NCBI GenBank assembly: GCA_964590005.1 | Contig: CAZPVJ010000044.1 | Coordinates: forward strand, 1 to 41,136 | Length of the DNA stretch: 41,136 nucleotides | Direction of reading: 5' to 3' | Source: CALJFL01 sp964590005 | GTDB lineage: Bacteria > Pseudomonadota > Gammaproteobacteria > Pseudomonadales > Halieaceae | Part shown: positions 7,092 through 15,563 of the stretch, piece after piece | Numbering within the stretch: the stretch's first letter is position 1 | Layout: each line of letters starts with the position of its first letter | Program-made: the position numbers and the translations under genes | The notes under the pieces: generated by a model | What the model saw: the letters and a program-made list of their open reading frames with translations, nothing else | What the model was told of the DNA's origin: nothing | Database searches by the model: none

Positions 7092-8146
7092 CCGCTGCTG
7101 TCCCCTTCCAGGTCCAGGGGCAGGTTTCCGGCATCGCTGCGCGAAGGCTGCGGCAATCCAAAATGCAGGTAGGCATTGCGGGTAACCATACGACCCCGTG
7201 GCGTCCTCACCATAAATCCCTGCTGGATCAGGTAAGGCTCCAAAACATCCTCGATAGTACCTCGCTCCTCGGAGATTGAGGCTGCCAGGCTGTCTACGCC
7301 AACAGGTCCGCCGTCGAACTTTTCAATCATGGCCAGCAGCAGCCGGCGGTCAAGATGGTCAAACCCGTGCTGGTCGACGCTCAACATGTCCAGGGCACGA
7401 TCGGCCACTTCCGCCGAGATGTGGCCGTCGGCCTTGACCTCGGCATAGTCCCGCACGCGTCGCAGTAGGCGGTTGGCAATTCGCGGGGTGCCTCGAGCTC
7501 GCCGGGCCACCTCGGCGGCACCGGCGCTGTCGATACCAATCTCGAGAATGCGGGCAGAGCGTTCCACAATATGGGCGAGGTCCTTGGCATCGTAAAACTC
7601 CAGCCTCTGCACAATACCGAACCGGTCACGGAGCGGCGAGGTCAGCAATCCGGCCCGGGTGGTGGCACCAACCAGGGTGAAGGGCGGTAGATCCAGCTTG
7701 ATCGAGCGGGCCGCAGGCCCCTCTCCGATCATAATGTCCAGCTGGTAGTCCTCCATCGCCGGGTACAGCACCTCTTCAATGTACGGGCTGAGACGGTGGA
7801 TCTCATCGATAAACAATACATCGCCGGGCTCGAGGTTGGTCATCAAGGCTGCTATATCACCGGCCTTCTCGAGCACGGGCCCCGAGGTCATTTTCAAAGC
7901 GACGCCCATCTCGTTGGCGATAATGCTGGCCAGGGTGGTCTTGCCAAGGCCCGGAGGGCCGAAAATCAGGGTGTGATCCAGGGGCTCATCACGGCCGAGG
8001 GCCGCTTGCAGGAAAATCGACATCTGGTCACAGACGGCCGGCTGGCCCACATATTCCTCCAGCGAGCGCGGCCGAATCGCCCGGTCCTGGGCATCTTCGC
8101 GAGGGCCGGTCGCTTCCGGCGCGATAAGCCGATCTGTTTCAATCAT
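7088..8146 (-). CDS. ruvB: Holliday junction branch-migration ATPase RuvB
   Basis: RuvB is the hexameric AAA+ motor that drives branch migration of Holliday junctions together with RuvA. The 352-residue protein contains Walker A GPPGLGKT (residues 63-70), Walker B LFIDEIH (about 111-117), the sensor-1 GATTRAG segment, and a C-terminal winged-helix DNA-binding domain including EPYLIQQGFMVRTPRGR. It starts at an ATG 16 bases after ruvA. All key residues are present. Confidence 0.98.
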   Translation of the reverse strand: MIETDRLIAPEATGPREDAQDRAIRPRSLEEYVGQPAVCDQMSIFLQAALGRDEPLDHTLIFGPPGLGKTTLASIIANEMGVALKMTSGPVLEKAGDIAALMTNLEPGDVLFIDEIHRLSPYIEEVLYPAMEDYQLDIMIGEGPAARSIKLDLPPFTLVGATTRAGLLTSPLRDRFGIVQRLEFYDAKDLAHIVERSARILEIGIDSAGAAEVARRARGTPRIANRLLRRVRDYAEVKADGHISAEVADRALDMLSVDQHGFDHLDRRLLLAMIEKFDGGPVGVDSLAASISEERGTIEDVLEPYLIQQGFMVRTPRGRMVTRNAYLHFGLPQPSRSDAGNLPLDLEGDSSG

Positions 8147-8162
8147 GCCCTGACTGCCCCAT

Positions 8163-8777
8163 CTAGGAACCCACCACGGATTTCAACGCGCGCCGGATCA
8201 ACTCTTCGCTGTCATCGATAGCGTCATCGTTGACGGCTGCCACCATACGACTGGCCTCGGCGGGCTTGTACCCGAGAGAAATCAGCGCGCCCTCGGCATC
8301 CGCCACGATATCCACCACCGGTGTGTGCCCCGAGGCACCGGCCATCGGCGTCTGGTCGCCCGATACGTCGAGCCAATCCTGTAACTTGTCTCGCATCTCC
8401 ACCAGCAGGCGCTCGGCGGTTTTCTTACCAACACCGGGCAATGCCACCAACGCAGCGATGTCGTCCCGCTGCACGCAATTGACGAAACTGTTCGCATCCA
8501 TCCCGGAGAGAATTGTCAGGCCCAACTTGGGGCCAACGCCACTGACCCGAATCAACTGCCGAAACAACGCCCGCTCTCGCTCATCGATGAACCCGTAGAG
8601 GAGCTGAGCATCTTCACGCACCACAAAATGCGTCACCAGCGCCACCTCGGCACCCACCTCCGGGAGTTGAAAAAGGGTGGTCATGGGAACCTGTATCTCA
8701 TAGCCAACGCCACCCACCTCTACCAGGATATCCGGTGGTTGCTTGATCGCGAGAACACCGCGAATTCGTCCAATCAT
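8163..8777 (-). CDS. ruvA: Holliday junction-binding protein RuvA
   Basis: RuvA tetramers hold the four-way junction open and load RuvB. The 204-residue protein has an N-terminal OB-fold (MIGRIRGVLAIK, to about residue 64), tandem helix-hairpin-helix motifs (including SGVGPKLGLTIL and LPGVGKKTAERLL, about 70-135), an acid/Ala linker, and the C-terminal RuvB-interacting domain (about 155-204). Length is typical. It follows ruvC by 10 bases, giving the order ruvC-ruvA-ruvB, so all three junction-processing proteins would be made from one message. Confidence 0.98.
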   Translation of the reverse strand: MIGRIRGVLAIKQPPDILVEVGGVGYEIQVPMTTLFQLPEVGAEVALVTHFVVREDAQLLYGFIDERERALFRQLIRVSGVGPKLGLTILSGMDANSFVNCVQRDDIAALVALPGVGKKTAERLLVEMRDKLQDWLDVSGDQTPMAGASGHTPVVDIVADAEGALISLGYKPAEASRMVAAVNDDAIDDSEELIRRALKSVVGS

Positions 8778-8787
8778 TATTATTCCG

Positions 8788-9306
8788 CTACCTGAGTCGC
8801 CGTCGCCTGACCGACCTGGCGCCCGCCATGTTGATCATACTTTGTTGCGTGTGCGCATGACACAGTGCCGCAGCCAGGGCATCAGCCGCATCTTCCTGCG
8901 GCTCCGCGGGCAATTGCAGCAACACCTTCACCATGTGCTGCACCTGGCTCTTGTCTGCCGCGCCGGTGCCCACCACCGATTGCTTGATCTGGCGGGCTGA
9001 GTACTCCGCGACGCTCATCTGCTTGGCCACGCACGCGACAATGGCGGCACCGCGCGCCTGCCCAAGCTTCAGGGCAGAGCCGGCACTTTTGGCCATGAAA
9101 ACCTGTTCGATGGCCAGCTCCTGGGGACAATGCAGTTCAACGAGCTCACTGATGCTGTCGTAAATGACGCCGAGCCTATCCGGTAAGTCGGCGGTGGGCA
9201 GACGAATCACACCACTGGTGATGTACTCACTCTGGCCGCCGGCATAATTGATAATGCCGAAGCCTGTTTTGCGCGAACCGGGGTCAATACCCAGGATGAT
9301 CGCCAT
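8788..9306 (-). CDS. ruvC: Holliday junction endonuclease RuvC
   Basis: RuvC is the dimeric resolvase that nicks Holliday junctions. The 172-residue protein has the RNase H-like fold with the metal-binding acidic set in place: Asp8 in GIDPGSRKTG, Glu67 in LAIEQVF, and Asp139 and Asp142 in EDAADALAAALCHAH. It opens the ruvCAB unit. The 87-base gap after yebC holds a good promoter-like sequence, so ruvCAB can probably be expressed separately from the upstream genes. Confidence 0.98.
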   Translation of the reverse strand: MAIILGIDPGSRKTGFGIINYAGGQSEYITSGVIRLPTADLPDRLGVIYDSISELVELHCPQELAIEQVFMAKSAGSALKLGQARGAAIVACVAKQMSVAEYSARQIKQSVVGTGAADKSQVQHMVKVLLQLPAEPQEDAADALAAALCHAHTQQSMINMAGARSVRRRRLR

Positions 9307-9335
9307 AGTTTTTCCGCCCCGAAGCTGAGGCTCTT

Positions 9336-9363
9336 ATTATGTACGAATAACCCCCGTTGTCAG
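9336..9363 (-). promoter_or_regulatory. Promoter candidate for ruvCAB
   Basis: On minus, CTGACA (9358-9363) and CATAAT (9336-9341) each match the sigma70 consensus at five of six positions, with 16 bases between. They precede the ruvC ATG by about 30 bases. No LexA-type box was recognised here. Motif evidence only. Confidence 0.5.
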
Positions 9364-9393
9364 CAACTTACGAGACAAATCGCATCGGTGGGC

Positions 9394-10137
9394 TTACAGG
9401 GAGGCTAGCACCTCGTCGGGAATATCCACGTTGGTGAACACGTTCTGCACATCGTCGAGGTCTTCCAGCGCATCCACCAGGCCCATGATCTTCTCCGCTC
9501 CGTCGGCATCAACCGGCACAGTTGTAGAGGCAATCATGGTGACCTCGGCATTCTCCGGAGGCAATCCGGCCTCCTCCAATGCCCCGCGAACGGTTGCCAG
9601 ATCTTCCCAGGCGGTGATAACCGTCAAGGAGCCGTCGTCGCCGGCCTCGATATCTTCCGCCCCTGCCTCCAGCGCGGCCTCCATGACCTGCTCTTCATCG
9701 GTGCCTGGCGCAAAGCTGATTTCACCCTTGCGGGAAAATAAGTAGGCCACGGAACCATCGGTTCCCAGGTTGCCACCGCGCTTAGTGAAGGCATGGCGCA
9801 CTTCTGCAACGGTCCGGTTGCGATTATCCGTCATGGCTTCGACCAGCACCGCTATACCGCCTACACCGTAGCCTTCGTAGGTGAGCTCCTCCATGTCATC
9901 GGCTTCGCTGGTACCCGCACCGCGGGCAATGGCGCGGTCGATGGTGTCGCGGGTCATGTTTGAGCCCAGCGCCTTGTCGACGGCGGCGCGCAGGCGGGGA
10001 TTATCTTCGGGCAGTGGGCCACCCTGCTTGGCCGCAACCACCAATTCGCGAATCAACTTGGTGAACATCTTGCCGCGTTTGGCGTCCTGGGCTGCCTTGC
10101 GGTGCTTGATGTTTGCCCATTTACTGTGGCCGGCCAT
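9394..10137 (-). CDS. yebC: YebC/PmpR family protein (TACO1-like)
   Basis: The 247-residue protein begins MAGHSKWANIKHRKAAQDAKRG, the diagnostic start of the YebC/TACO1 family. Members were long called transcriptional regulators (PmpR in Pseudomonas represses quorum-sensing genes), and newer work on the family links it to ribosomes and relief of stalling at proline runs. The full three-domain length is present, including GYGVGGIAVLVEAMTDNRNRT. It lies 23 bases after aspS and upstream of ruvC, as in Pseudomonas. The proline/lysine-rich TolA encoded in the same cluster would be a natural client if the ribosome role holds here (inference). Confidence 0.95.
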   Translation of the reverse strand: MAGHSKWANIKHRKAAQDAKRGKMFTKLIRELVVAAKQGGPLPEDNPRLRAAVDKALGSNMTRDTIDRAIARGAGTSEADDMEELTYEGYGVGGIAVLVEAMTDNRNRTVAEVRHAFTKRGGNLGTDGSVAYLFSRKGEISFAPGTDEEQVMEAALEAGAEDIEAGDDGSLTVITAWEDLATVRGALEEAGLPPENAEVTMIASTTVPVDADGAEKIMGLVDALEDLDDVQNVFTNVDIPDEVLASL

Positions 10138-10160
10138 GCTGTTCTTCCTTCTTTATATAC

Positions 10161-11945
10161 CTATTCTTCCTTCGCGCCCGCATCGGGGGTCTGCCGCAGG
10201 CGAATATTGAGCTCGCGCAACTGGGTGGCACCCACGTCGCCCGGGGCGTCTGTCATTACACAGTGTGCACTCTGGGTTTTGGGGAACGCAATAACGTCGC
10301 GGATGGAGTGGGTACCCGTCATCAACATCACCAGGCGGTCCAGACCAAAGGCCAGCCCACCGTGCGGGGGAGCACCGTACTGCAGGGCCTTGAGCAGGAA
10401 GCCGAATTTTTCTTCCGCCTCCGAATCGCTGATACCCAGTATGCGGAAAACCGTCTCTTGCATTTCTCGATCATGGATACGGATACTACCGCCGCCCAAT
10501 TCAGTCCCGTTGAGCACCATATCGTAAGCACGCGATAGCGCGTGCTCCGGGTCGGCTGCCAATTCCTGCGGTGAGCAGGCCGGCGCCGTGAACGGATGGT
10601 GCAATGGCGTCCAGTTGCCCTGGCCGTCATCCTCGAACATGGGGAAGTCGACCACCCAAAGAGGTGCCCAGCCCTCGCTCACCAGGCCCTGGTCCTCTGC
10701 GACCTTGACCCGCAGGGCGCCCAATGACTCGTTGACGACCTTGGCGCGATCCGCGCCGAAAAAGACGATATCGCCGTTTTCCACCTCCAAACGGGACATC
10801 ATCTCAGCAACAACGTCGTCGGGCATGAATTTCAGGATAGGAGACTGCAGTCCCTCGACCCCTGCCGCCAGGTCGTTGACCTTTATCCAGGCCAGTCCAC
10901 GAGCGCCGTAAATGGAAACAAATTTGGTGTAGTCGTCGATCTCCTTGCGACTGATCGAGGCTCCACCGGGTATTCGCAGGGCTGCCACCCGTCCGGAGGG
11001 GTCGTCTGCAGGACCGCGAAACACCTTGAAGTCGACCTGTTGCATGAGATCATCCACAGAAACCAGTTCGAGCGGAATGCGCAGGTCGGGCTTGTCAGAA
11101 CCATAGCGCGACATCGCCTCGGCGTAGGTCATGTGCGGGAATTCGCCCAGCTCTACGGCCAGAACCGACTGAAAAATCTCCCGAATCATACGCTCGGTGA
11201 TCTCCATGATAGTGGCTTCGTCCAGAAACGAGCCCTCAATGTCGATCTGGGTAAACTCGGGCTGGCGGTCGGCGCGTAAGTCCTCATCCCTGAAACACTT
11301 GGCAATCTGGTAATAGCGATCGAAGCCAGACACCATGAGCAACTGTTTGAACAATTGTGGCGACTGGGGCAGAGCAAAAAACTGGCCAGGGTGGGTCCGG
11401 CTGGGCACCAGGTAATCGCGTGCGCCTTCCGGAGTTGCCCGGGTCAGTATGGGCGTTTCGATATCCAGAAACCCGTTCTGGTCGAGAAAGTTACGCACGG
11501 CGGACGTAATGCGGGAGCGCTGCACCAGCTTTTGCTGCATCTCGGGGCGACGCAGATCCATGTAGCGGTAGTGCAGGCGCACGTCCTCGCCGACCGCGGT
11601 GTACTCATCGAGTTGGAATGGGGGGGTAGCGGCGCTGTTAAGGATTTCCAACTCCTTACCCAGCACCTCAATCTCACCGGTGGGCATTGCTGGATTAACC
11701 GTGCCCTCACCGCGCGCCCGCACTCGACCAGTCACTTTGAGGACATACTCACTGCGTACGCGATCCGCTCGCTCGAAGTGTTCCTCAGTATCGGGGTCAA
11801 ATACGACCTGCACGATGCCCTCGCGGTCGCGCATATCAAGAAAGATGACGCCGCCGTGGTCGCGACGCCGGTCTACCCAGCCGCAAAGGGTAACGGTTTC
11901 GTCAATGTTGTCTGTTCCCAGGGCGCCGCAATAGTGACTGCGCAT
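10161..11945 (-). CDS. aspS: Aspartyl-tRNA synthetase
   Basis: AspS charges tRNA-Asp with aspartate. The 594-residue protein is the bacterial type: an N-terminal OB anticodon-binding domain (about 1-105, CGWVDRRRDHGGVIFLDMRD), and a class II catalytic core with motif 2 FRDEDLRADRQPEFTQID. The GAD insertion domain lies around residues 290-420, and motif 3 GLAFGLDRLVMLMTG is near residue 535. Length is typical. It lies 45 bases after the fmdB-like gene and 23 bases before yebC. Whether it also mischarges tRNA-Asn cannot be read from the sequence alone; no gatCAB genes are in the window. Confidence 0.98.
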   Translation of the reverse strand: MRSHYCGALGTDNIDETVTLCGWVDRRRDHGGVIFLDMRDREGIVQVVFDPDTEEHFERADRVRSEYVLKVTGRVRARGEGTVNPAMPTGEIEVLGKELEILNSAATPPFQLDEYTAVGEDVRLHYRYMDLRRPEMQQKLVQRSRITSAVRNFLDQNGFLDIETPILTRATPEGARDYLVPSRTHPGQFFALPQSPQLFKQLLMVSGFDRYYQIAKCFRDEDLRADRQPEFTQIDIEGSFLDEATIMEITERMIREIFQSVLAVELGEFPHMTYAEAMSRYGSDKPDLRIPLELVSVDDLMQQVDFKVFRGPADDPSGRVAALRIPGGASISRKEIDDYTKFVSIYGARGLAWIKVNDLAAGVEGLQSPILKFMPDDVVAEMMSRLEVENGDIVFFGADRAKVVNESLGALRVKVAEDQGLVSEGWAPLWVVDFPMFEDDGQGNWTPLHHPFTAPACSPQELAADPEHALSRAYDMVLNGTELGGGSIRIHDREMQETVFRILGISDSEAEEKFGFLLKALQYGAPPHGGLAFGLDRLVMLMTGTHSIRDVIAFPKTQSAHCVMTDAPGDVGATQLRELNIRLRQTPDAGAKEE

Positions 11946-11990
11946 AGTTAGGTTCCGTTGTTGGACTAATGGCCCCGCCGGGGCCGGATG

Positions 11991-12290
11991 TCAGGCAGTG
12001 GTATTACTTTCGCCTGTCTTTTTGGTGCCGCTGTCGCCGCCAGCCGGAGCCGCAGCGCTTTTGTCGGTCTTGTTGGTATCGGCGCCGCCAGCGAGGTTCT
12101 TTTTGTCTCCGGTTTTGAAGTCGGTCTCATACCAACCGCCACCTTTGAGGCGAAATGCGGCCGCCGACACCTTTTTGCGTAGGCTGTCCTTGTGACAATC
12201 GGGACAGCTGACCAAGGGGGCATCGCTGATCTTCTGCAGGGCCTCGAACTCATGCTCACAGGCCTGGCACTGGTACTCGTATATAGGCAT
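11991..12290 (-). CDS. FmdB-family zinc-ribbon protein
   Basis: This 99-residue protein starts MPIYEYQCQACEHEFEALQK and carries two CXXC pairs (Cys8/Cys11 and Cys29/Cys32), forming the FmdB/CxxC zinc ribbon. The C-terminal 45 residues are low complexity, rich in Gly, Ala, Thr and Lys, and probably disordered. The family is widespread, poorly understood, and was first described as a regulator of formamidase expression. Here it heads the aspS run with a promoter-like sequence just upstream. The zinc ribbon is clear; the cellular function is not known. Confidence 0.9.
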   Translation of the reverse strand: MPIYEYQCQACEHEFEALQKISDAPLVSCPDCHKDSLRKKVSAAAFRLKGGGWYETDFKTGDKKNLAGGADTNKTDKSAAAPAGGDSGTKKTGESNTTA

Positions 12291-12340
12291 GGGTCTTGAT
12301 TGCCCTCAAACACGCATGAACGCTGAAAATTGAGGCGCGG

Positions 12341-12369
12341 ATTTTACCCCATGAGGCAAGGCAGGCCAA
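12341..12369 (-). promoter_or_regulatory. Promoter candidate for the fmdB-aspS-yebC run
   Basis: On minus, TTGGCC (12364-12369) and TAAAAT (12341-12346) are 17 bases apart, about 50 bases before the FmdB-like ATG. This is the first promoter-like sequence upstream of the long minus-strand run that continues to queC. Confidence 0.45.
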
Positions 12370-12399
12370 GCGTGGCCAAACTGGAATTCAGAGGCAAGG

Positions 12400-12429
12400 A
12401 AACCCCGCGCACGAGGTGCGCCGGGGTTT
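12400..12429 (-). terminator. Terminator of the HU-like gene
   Basis: A long hairpin (AAACCCC and GCGCAC at 12400-12412 pairing with 12416-12429, one bulged C at 12422) closes a 3-base loop. It lies about 50 bases beyond the HU-like stop. Only short T runs flank it, so it may be moderate in strength on either strand. Confidence 0.6.
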
Positions 12430-12478
12430 TAACATGGCTACCCGGCCGTTCAGCCGACCGGGGCGAGGGTGTCGTCGC

Positions 12479-12919
12479 CTAGGAGGCGGCGAACTCCTTC
12501 ATTTTCTTCAATGGACGTACTTTCACAGCCACGCTAGCTGGCTTGGCCTTGAACGTAGTCTCTTCACCAGTGAAGGGGTTAATGCCCTTGCGAGCCTTTT
12601 TGGCCGGCTTCTTCACGGTGGTAATCTTCATCATTCCGGGGATAGTGAATTCACCCACTGAGCGCTTCTTGATGCTGCGCTCGATCAGCAGATCCATCTC
12701 ATCCATAACCGAAGAGACCTGCTTTTTGGTCAGCCCGGTGCTGTCTGCGAGACTCGCAACAATCTGGCTCTTGGTCATTTTCTGCTTCAGAGCCGGTGCC
12801 GCCTTCTTAGCTGGAGCTGCTTTTTTCTTGGCTGCTGCTTTTTTGCGAGCGGGAGCCTTCTTTGCTGCTGCCTTTTTCTTCGCGGGAGCTTTCTTCTTTG
12901 CTGCTTTTTTCGTAGCCAT
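12479..12919 (-). CDS. HU-family DNA-binding protein with histone H1-like Lys/Ala tail
   Basis: This 146-residue protein has an N-terminal tail (about residues 1-48) made almost only of Lys, Ala and Pro with KKAAAKK-type repeats. It is followed by a complete HU/IHF fold (about 52-146) including the DNA-wrapping arm region KGINPFTGEETTFK. The tail resembles eukaryotic histone H1 and the bacterial AlgP/Hc1 type; the body is a dimeric DNA-bending protein. I chose the ATG at 12919: a GAAGG site lies upstream and the tail starts at once, whereas a GTG at 12937 would add six residues. It has its own promoter and terminator. Likely role: nucleoid compaction or regulation of gene expression. Confidence 0.9.
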   Translation of the reverse strand: MATKKAAKKKAPAKKKAAAKKAPARKKAAAKKKAAPAKKAAPALKQKMTKSQIVASLADSTGLTKKQVSSVMDEMDLLIERSIKKRSVGEFTIPGMMKITTVKKPAKKARKGINPFTGEETTFKAKPASVAVKVRPLKKMKEFAAS

Positions 12920-13020
12920 GTTATTTTCAACCTTCACTTAGTTAAGACACAGTTATGTGATCAACCCGGACCGCTCGTCTCCCCTAACCACGAAAACACG
13001 CCGCCGCAAGTCTCTGCGAT

Positions 13021-13049
13021 TTTATAATCCATGAAACACTGCAATACAA
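13021..13049 (-). promoter_or_regulatory. Promoter of the HU-like gene
   Basis: On minus, TTGTAT (13044-13049) and TATAAA (13021-13026) are separated by exactly 17 bases. The implied transcript starts near 13014 and has a leader of about 95 bases before the ATG at 12919. Confidence 0.5.
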
Positions 13050-13174
13050 GTGTTTTCGAACCTCGAGGGCAAAAAAACCCCTATTTTTTATGTCTTTTCG
13101 TAAATCGGACTGTATCAAAACAGTGCACCGAGGCCTCTGGCACACCAAAGCAAACGCAATAGCGGGCAATAACG

Positions 13175-13203
13175 TTGGCTCAAACCCGGTTCACACGTAA
13201 ACT
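13175..13203 (+). promoter_or_regulatory. Weak promoter candidate for proS
   Basis: TTGGCT (13175-13180) and TAAACT (13198-13203) are 17 bases apart, each matching sigma70 consensus at four positions. They place the start about 30 bases before the proS ATG. Confidence 0.35.
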
Positions 13204-13241
13204 AAGCCACCTCTTTGACCCTCTTCGAGCGAAATCGAAAC

Positions 13242-14951
13242 ATGCGAACGAGCAACTTCCTCATCGCCACCCAAAAAGAAACACCAGCCGACGCAGAGGT
13301 GATCAGTCACCAGCTGATGTTGCGCGCTGGACTGATTCGTAAACTGGCTGCGGGACTTTACACATGGCTGCCGCTTGGCTTGAGAGTGCTGCGCAAGGTC
13401 GAGACTGTCGTGCGTGAAGAAATGGACCGCACCGGTGCCCAGGAAGTCAGTATGCCGGTGGTGCAACCAGCAGAACTCTGGCACGAATCAGGACGCTGGG
13501 AGCAGTATGGGCCCGAGCTGCTGCGCATCAAGGACCGTCACGAGCGTGACTTCTGCCTGGGACCCACTCATGAGGAGGTGATCACCGAGCTGGTGCGCAA
13601 TGAAATTAAAAGTTATAAGCAGCTCCCTGCAAATTTCTACCAGATACAAACCAAGGTCCGCGACGAGATCCGTCCTCGCTTTGGCATCATGCGTTCACGC
13701 GAATTCCTGATGAAGGACGCCTACTCTTTTCACTGTGACCAGGCCTCGCTGGAGGCCACTTACCAGGACATGCACCGGGCCTACAGCACCATCTTCAGCC
13801 GTCTGGGGCTGGATTTCAGACCGGTTATCGCGGACACCGGCAGCATCGGTGGCAGCGGCTCCCATGAATTTCACGTACTGGCCGATTCCGGCGAAGACGA
13901 TATTGCCTTTAGCGATAGCAGTGATTACGCCGCCAACGTAGAAATGGCCGAGGCACTGGCACCCGCTGGCGACCGGCCAGCTCCCTCAGCCGAACTCAGC
14001 GAGGTCGAGACACCGGGCATAAAGACAATCGACGAGGTGGCAAACCTGCTCGACCTACCGGTAAGCAGTACCGTCAAAACACTGGTGGTGGAAGGCGAAG
14101 AAGAAGGCCAGTTGGTTGCCCTGGTCCTGCGCGGTGATCACAAGCTCAATGCGATCAAAGCGGAAAAGCTGCCGGGAATCGCCTCTCCACTGCGCATGGC
14201 AGAGGAGGAAAGTGTCGCCAACGCCTGCGGCGCCGGCTTTGGCTCCCTGGGGCCTGTGGGGCTCTCCCTGCCGGTGGTCGTTGACCGCAGCGCCGCTGCA
14301 CTGGCCGACTTCTGCTGCGGGGCCAATCGTGACGGGTATCACTACACGGGCGCCAACTGGGAGCGCGACGCCACCCTGGCAAGGGTCGAAGATATCCGGG
14401 ACGTGGTTGCCGGCGACCCCAGCCCCGATGGTAATGGCCAGCTATCGATCAAACGGGGAATCGAGGTGGGCCATATTTTCCAGCTCGGCTGCAAGTACAG
14501 CGAATCCATGAATGCCCGATTCCTCGATGAAAACGGCAAGAACAACACGATGATCATGGGCTGCTATGGCATCGGGGTCAGCCGGGTAGTGGCCGCCGCA
14601 ATCGAGCAAAACCACGACGACAAGGGCGTTATCTGGCCGGCGGCGATGGCGCCGTTTCAAGTGGCGATCGTCCCGCTCAACATGCAAAAGTCAGAGTCAG
14701 TAGCGAGCTGCGCCAACGACCTGTACGACGCCTGTATCGCGGCGGGTATCGAGGTATTGATGGACGACCGCAACGAACGACCGGGTGTCAAATTCGCCGA
14801 TATGGAGCTGATCGGTATTCCACACAGGCTGGTTATCGGCGACCGGGCACTGGCTGATGGCCAGGTCGAATACAAGGGCCGCACCGACAGTGACTCCCAA
14901 CTGTTGCCGGTAGACCAGGCCCTGGCCTTCCTTCAGGAGACGCTGTCCTAG
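13242..14951 (+). CDS. proS: Prolyl-tRNA synthetase (bacterial type with editing domain)
   Basis: ProS charges tRNA-Pro. The 569-residue protein is the long bacterial form. A class II catalytic core (MRTSNFLIATQKETPADAEV at the start, then motif 2 region FGIMRSREFLMKDAYSFH) is split by the YbaK/AlaX-type editing domain (about residues 220-400), which clears mischarged Ala. The C-terminal anticodon domain contains VLMDDRNERPGVKFADMELIG. I chose the ATG at 13242 because it gives the standard N terminus; an in-frame TTG at 13215 would add nine residues. The gene is divergent from the HU-like gene and ends directly against the next coding start. Confidence 0.97.
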   Translation: MRTSNFLIATQKETPADAEVISHQLMLRAGLIRKLAAGLYTWLPLGLRVLRKVETVVREEMDRTGAQEVSMPVVQPAELWHESGRWEQYGPELLRIKDRHERDFCLGPTHEEVITELVRNEIKSYKQLPANFYQIQTKVRDEIRPRFGIMRSREFLMKDAYSFHCDQASLEATYQDMHRAYSTIFSRLGLDFRPVIADTGSIGGSGSHEFHVLADSGEDDIAFSDSSDYAANVEMAEALAPAGDRPAPSAELSEVETPGIKTIDEVANLLDLPVSSTVKTLVVEGEEEGQLVALVLRGDHKLNAIKAEKLPGIASPLRMAEEESVANACGAGFGSLGPVGLSLPVVVDRSAAALADFCCGANRDGYHYTGANWERDATLARVEDIRDVVAGDPSPDGNGQLSIKRGIEVGHIFQLGCKYSESMNARFLDENGKNNTMIMGCYGIGVSRVVAAAIEQNHDDKGVIWPAAMAPFQVAIVPLNMQKSESVASCANDLYDACIAAGIEVLMDDRNERPGVKFADMELIGIPHRLVIGDRALADGQVEYKGRTDSDSQLLPVDQALAFLQETLS

Positions 14952-15557
14952 GTGCCGGATCTTGTGCGCCTGCCGATAGTACTCGCGGGTCTGCTGATGC
15001 TGGTCCTGAGCCAGACGGCGCTCGCCCAACCGCAAGATGATGCGGAGCGGGCCGAATTACGCAGCTTTCTCGACGCCACTATCAACAGCGCTGACAGCTT
15101 CCAGGACCGCTATGACGCCGAGGTCTGGCTGGTCGACATGTCAAATCGCCTGACCCGGTTTGTCGACGCGCCGGAGCACCGCCTCGAACTGCTGCGCCAA
15201 ATCCACGCGGCCGCAAGCCGCGCTGAACTGCCGCCGGAGCTGGTGCTTTCGGTCATCGAGGTGGAGAGCCATTTTGATCGATTTGCCATCTCGTCGGTCG
15301 GAGCCCAGGGGATGATGCAGGTCATGCCGTTCTGGAAGGATGAGATCGGTCGGCCCGATGACAACCTGACGGTCAACAAAACCAACTTCGAATACGGATG
15401 CCGTATTTTGCAGTTCTACCTGCAGCGTGAAAATGGCCACCTGCACAAGGCCCTGGCACGCTATAACGGCAGCGTTGGCAGTCGTCGCTACAGCGACAAG
15501 GTGTATCGGGCCTGGCGCGATCACTGGCGCACAGAGCCGCTCAACTGGATTGACTGA
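14952..15557 (+). CDS. Small lytic transglycosylase (SLT domain)
   Basis: This 201-residue exported protein has a signal peptide (hydrophobic core about 7-20, cleavage near ALA-Q) and a C-terminal SLT domain. The catalytic glutamate is Glu105 in VIEVESHFD, followed by SVGAQGMMQVMP and ARYNGS, the remaining family motifs. Such enzymes cleave the glycan strands of peptidoglycan to give anhydromuramyl ends. It begins with GTG immediately after the proS stop, with an AGGAG about 12 bases upstream inside proS, so the two are probably co-transcribed. It is shorter than Slt70 and lacks its superhelical domain, resembling the stand-alone MltC/EmtA-like catalytic unit. Confidence 0.88.
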   Translation: MPDLVRLPIVLAGLLMLVLSQTALAQPQDDAERAELRSFLDATINSADSFQDRYDAEVWLVDMSNRLTRFVDAPEHRLELLRQIHAAASRAELPPELVLSVIEVESHFDRFAISSVGAQGMMQVMPFWKDEIGRPDDNLTVNKTNFEYGCRILQFYLQRENGHLHKALARYNGSVGSRRYSDKVYRAWRDHWRTEPLNWID

Positions 15558-15563
15558 AGTCCG

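Larger units (their letters stand above)
12920..13241. other. Divergent intergenic control region between HU-like gene and proS
   Basis: A 322-base stretch without a gene. It is AT-richer than its surroundings in the centre and holds a good minus-strand promoter for the HU-like gene and a weaker plus-strand one for proS, listed separately. An A7/C4 and T6 tract lies near 13072-13090. No open frame with coding character was seen. Confidence 0.6.
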
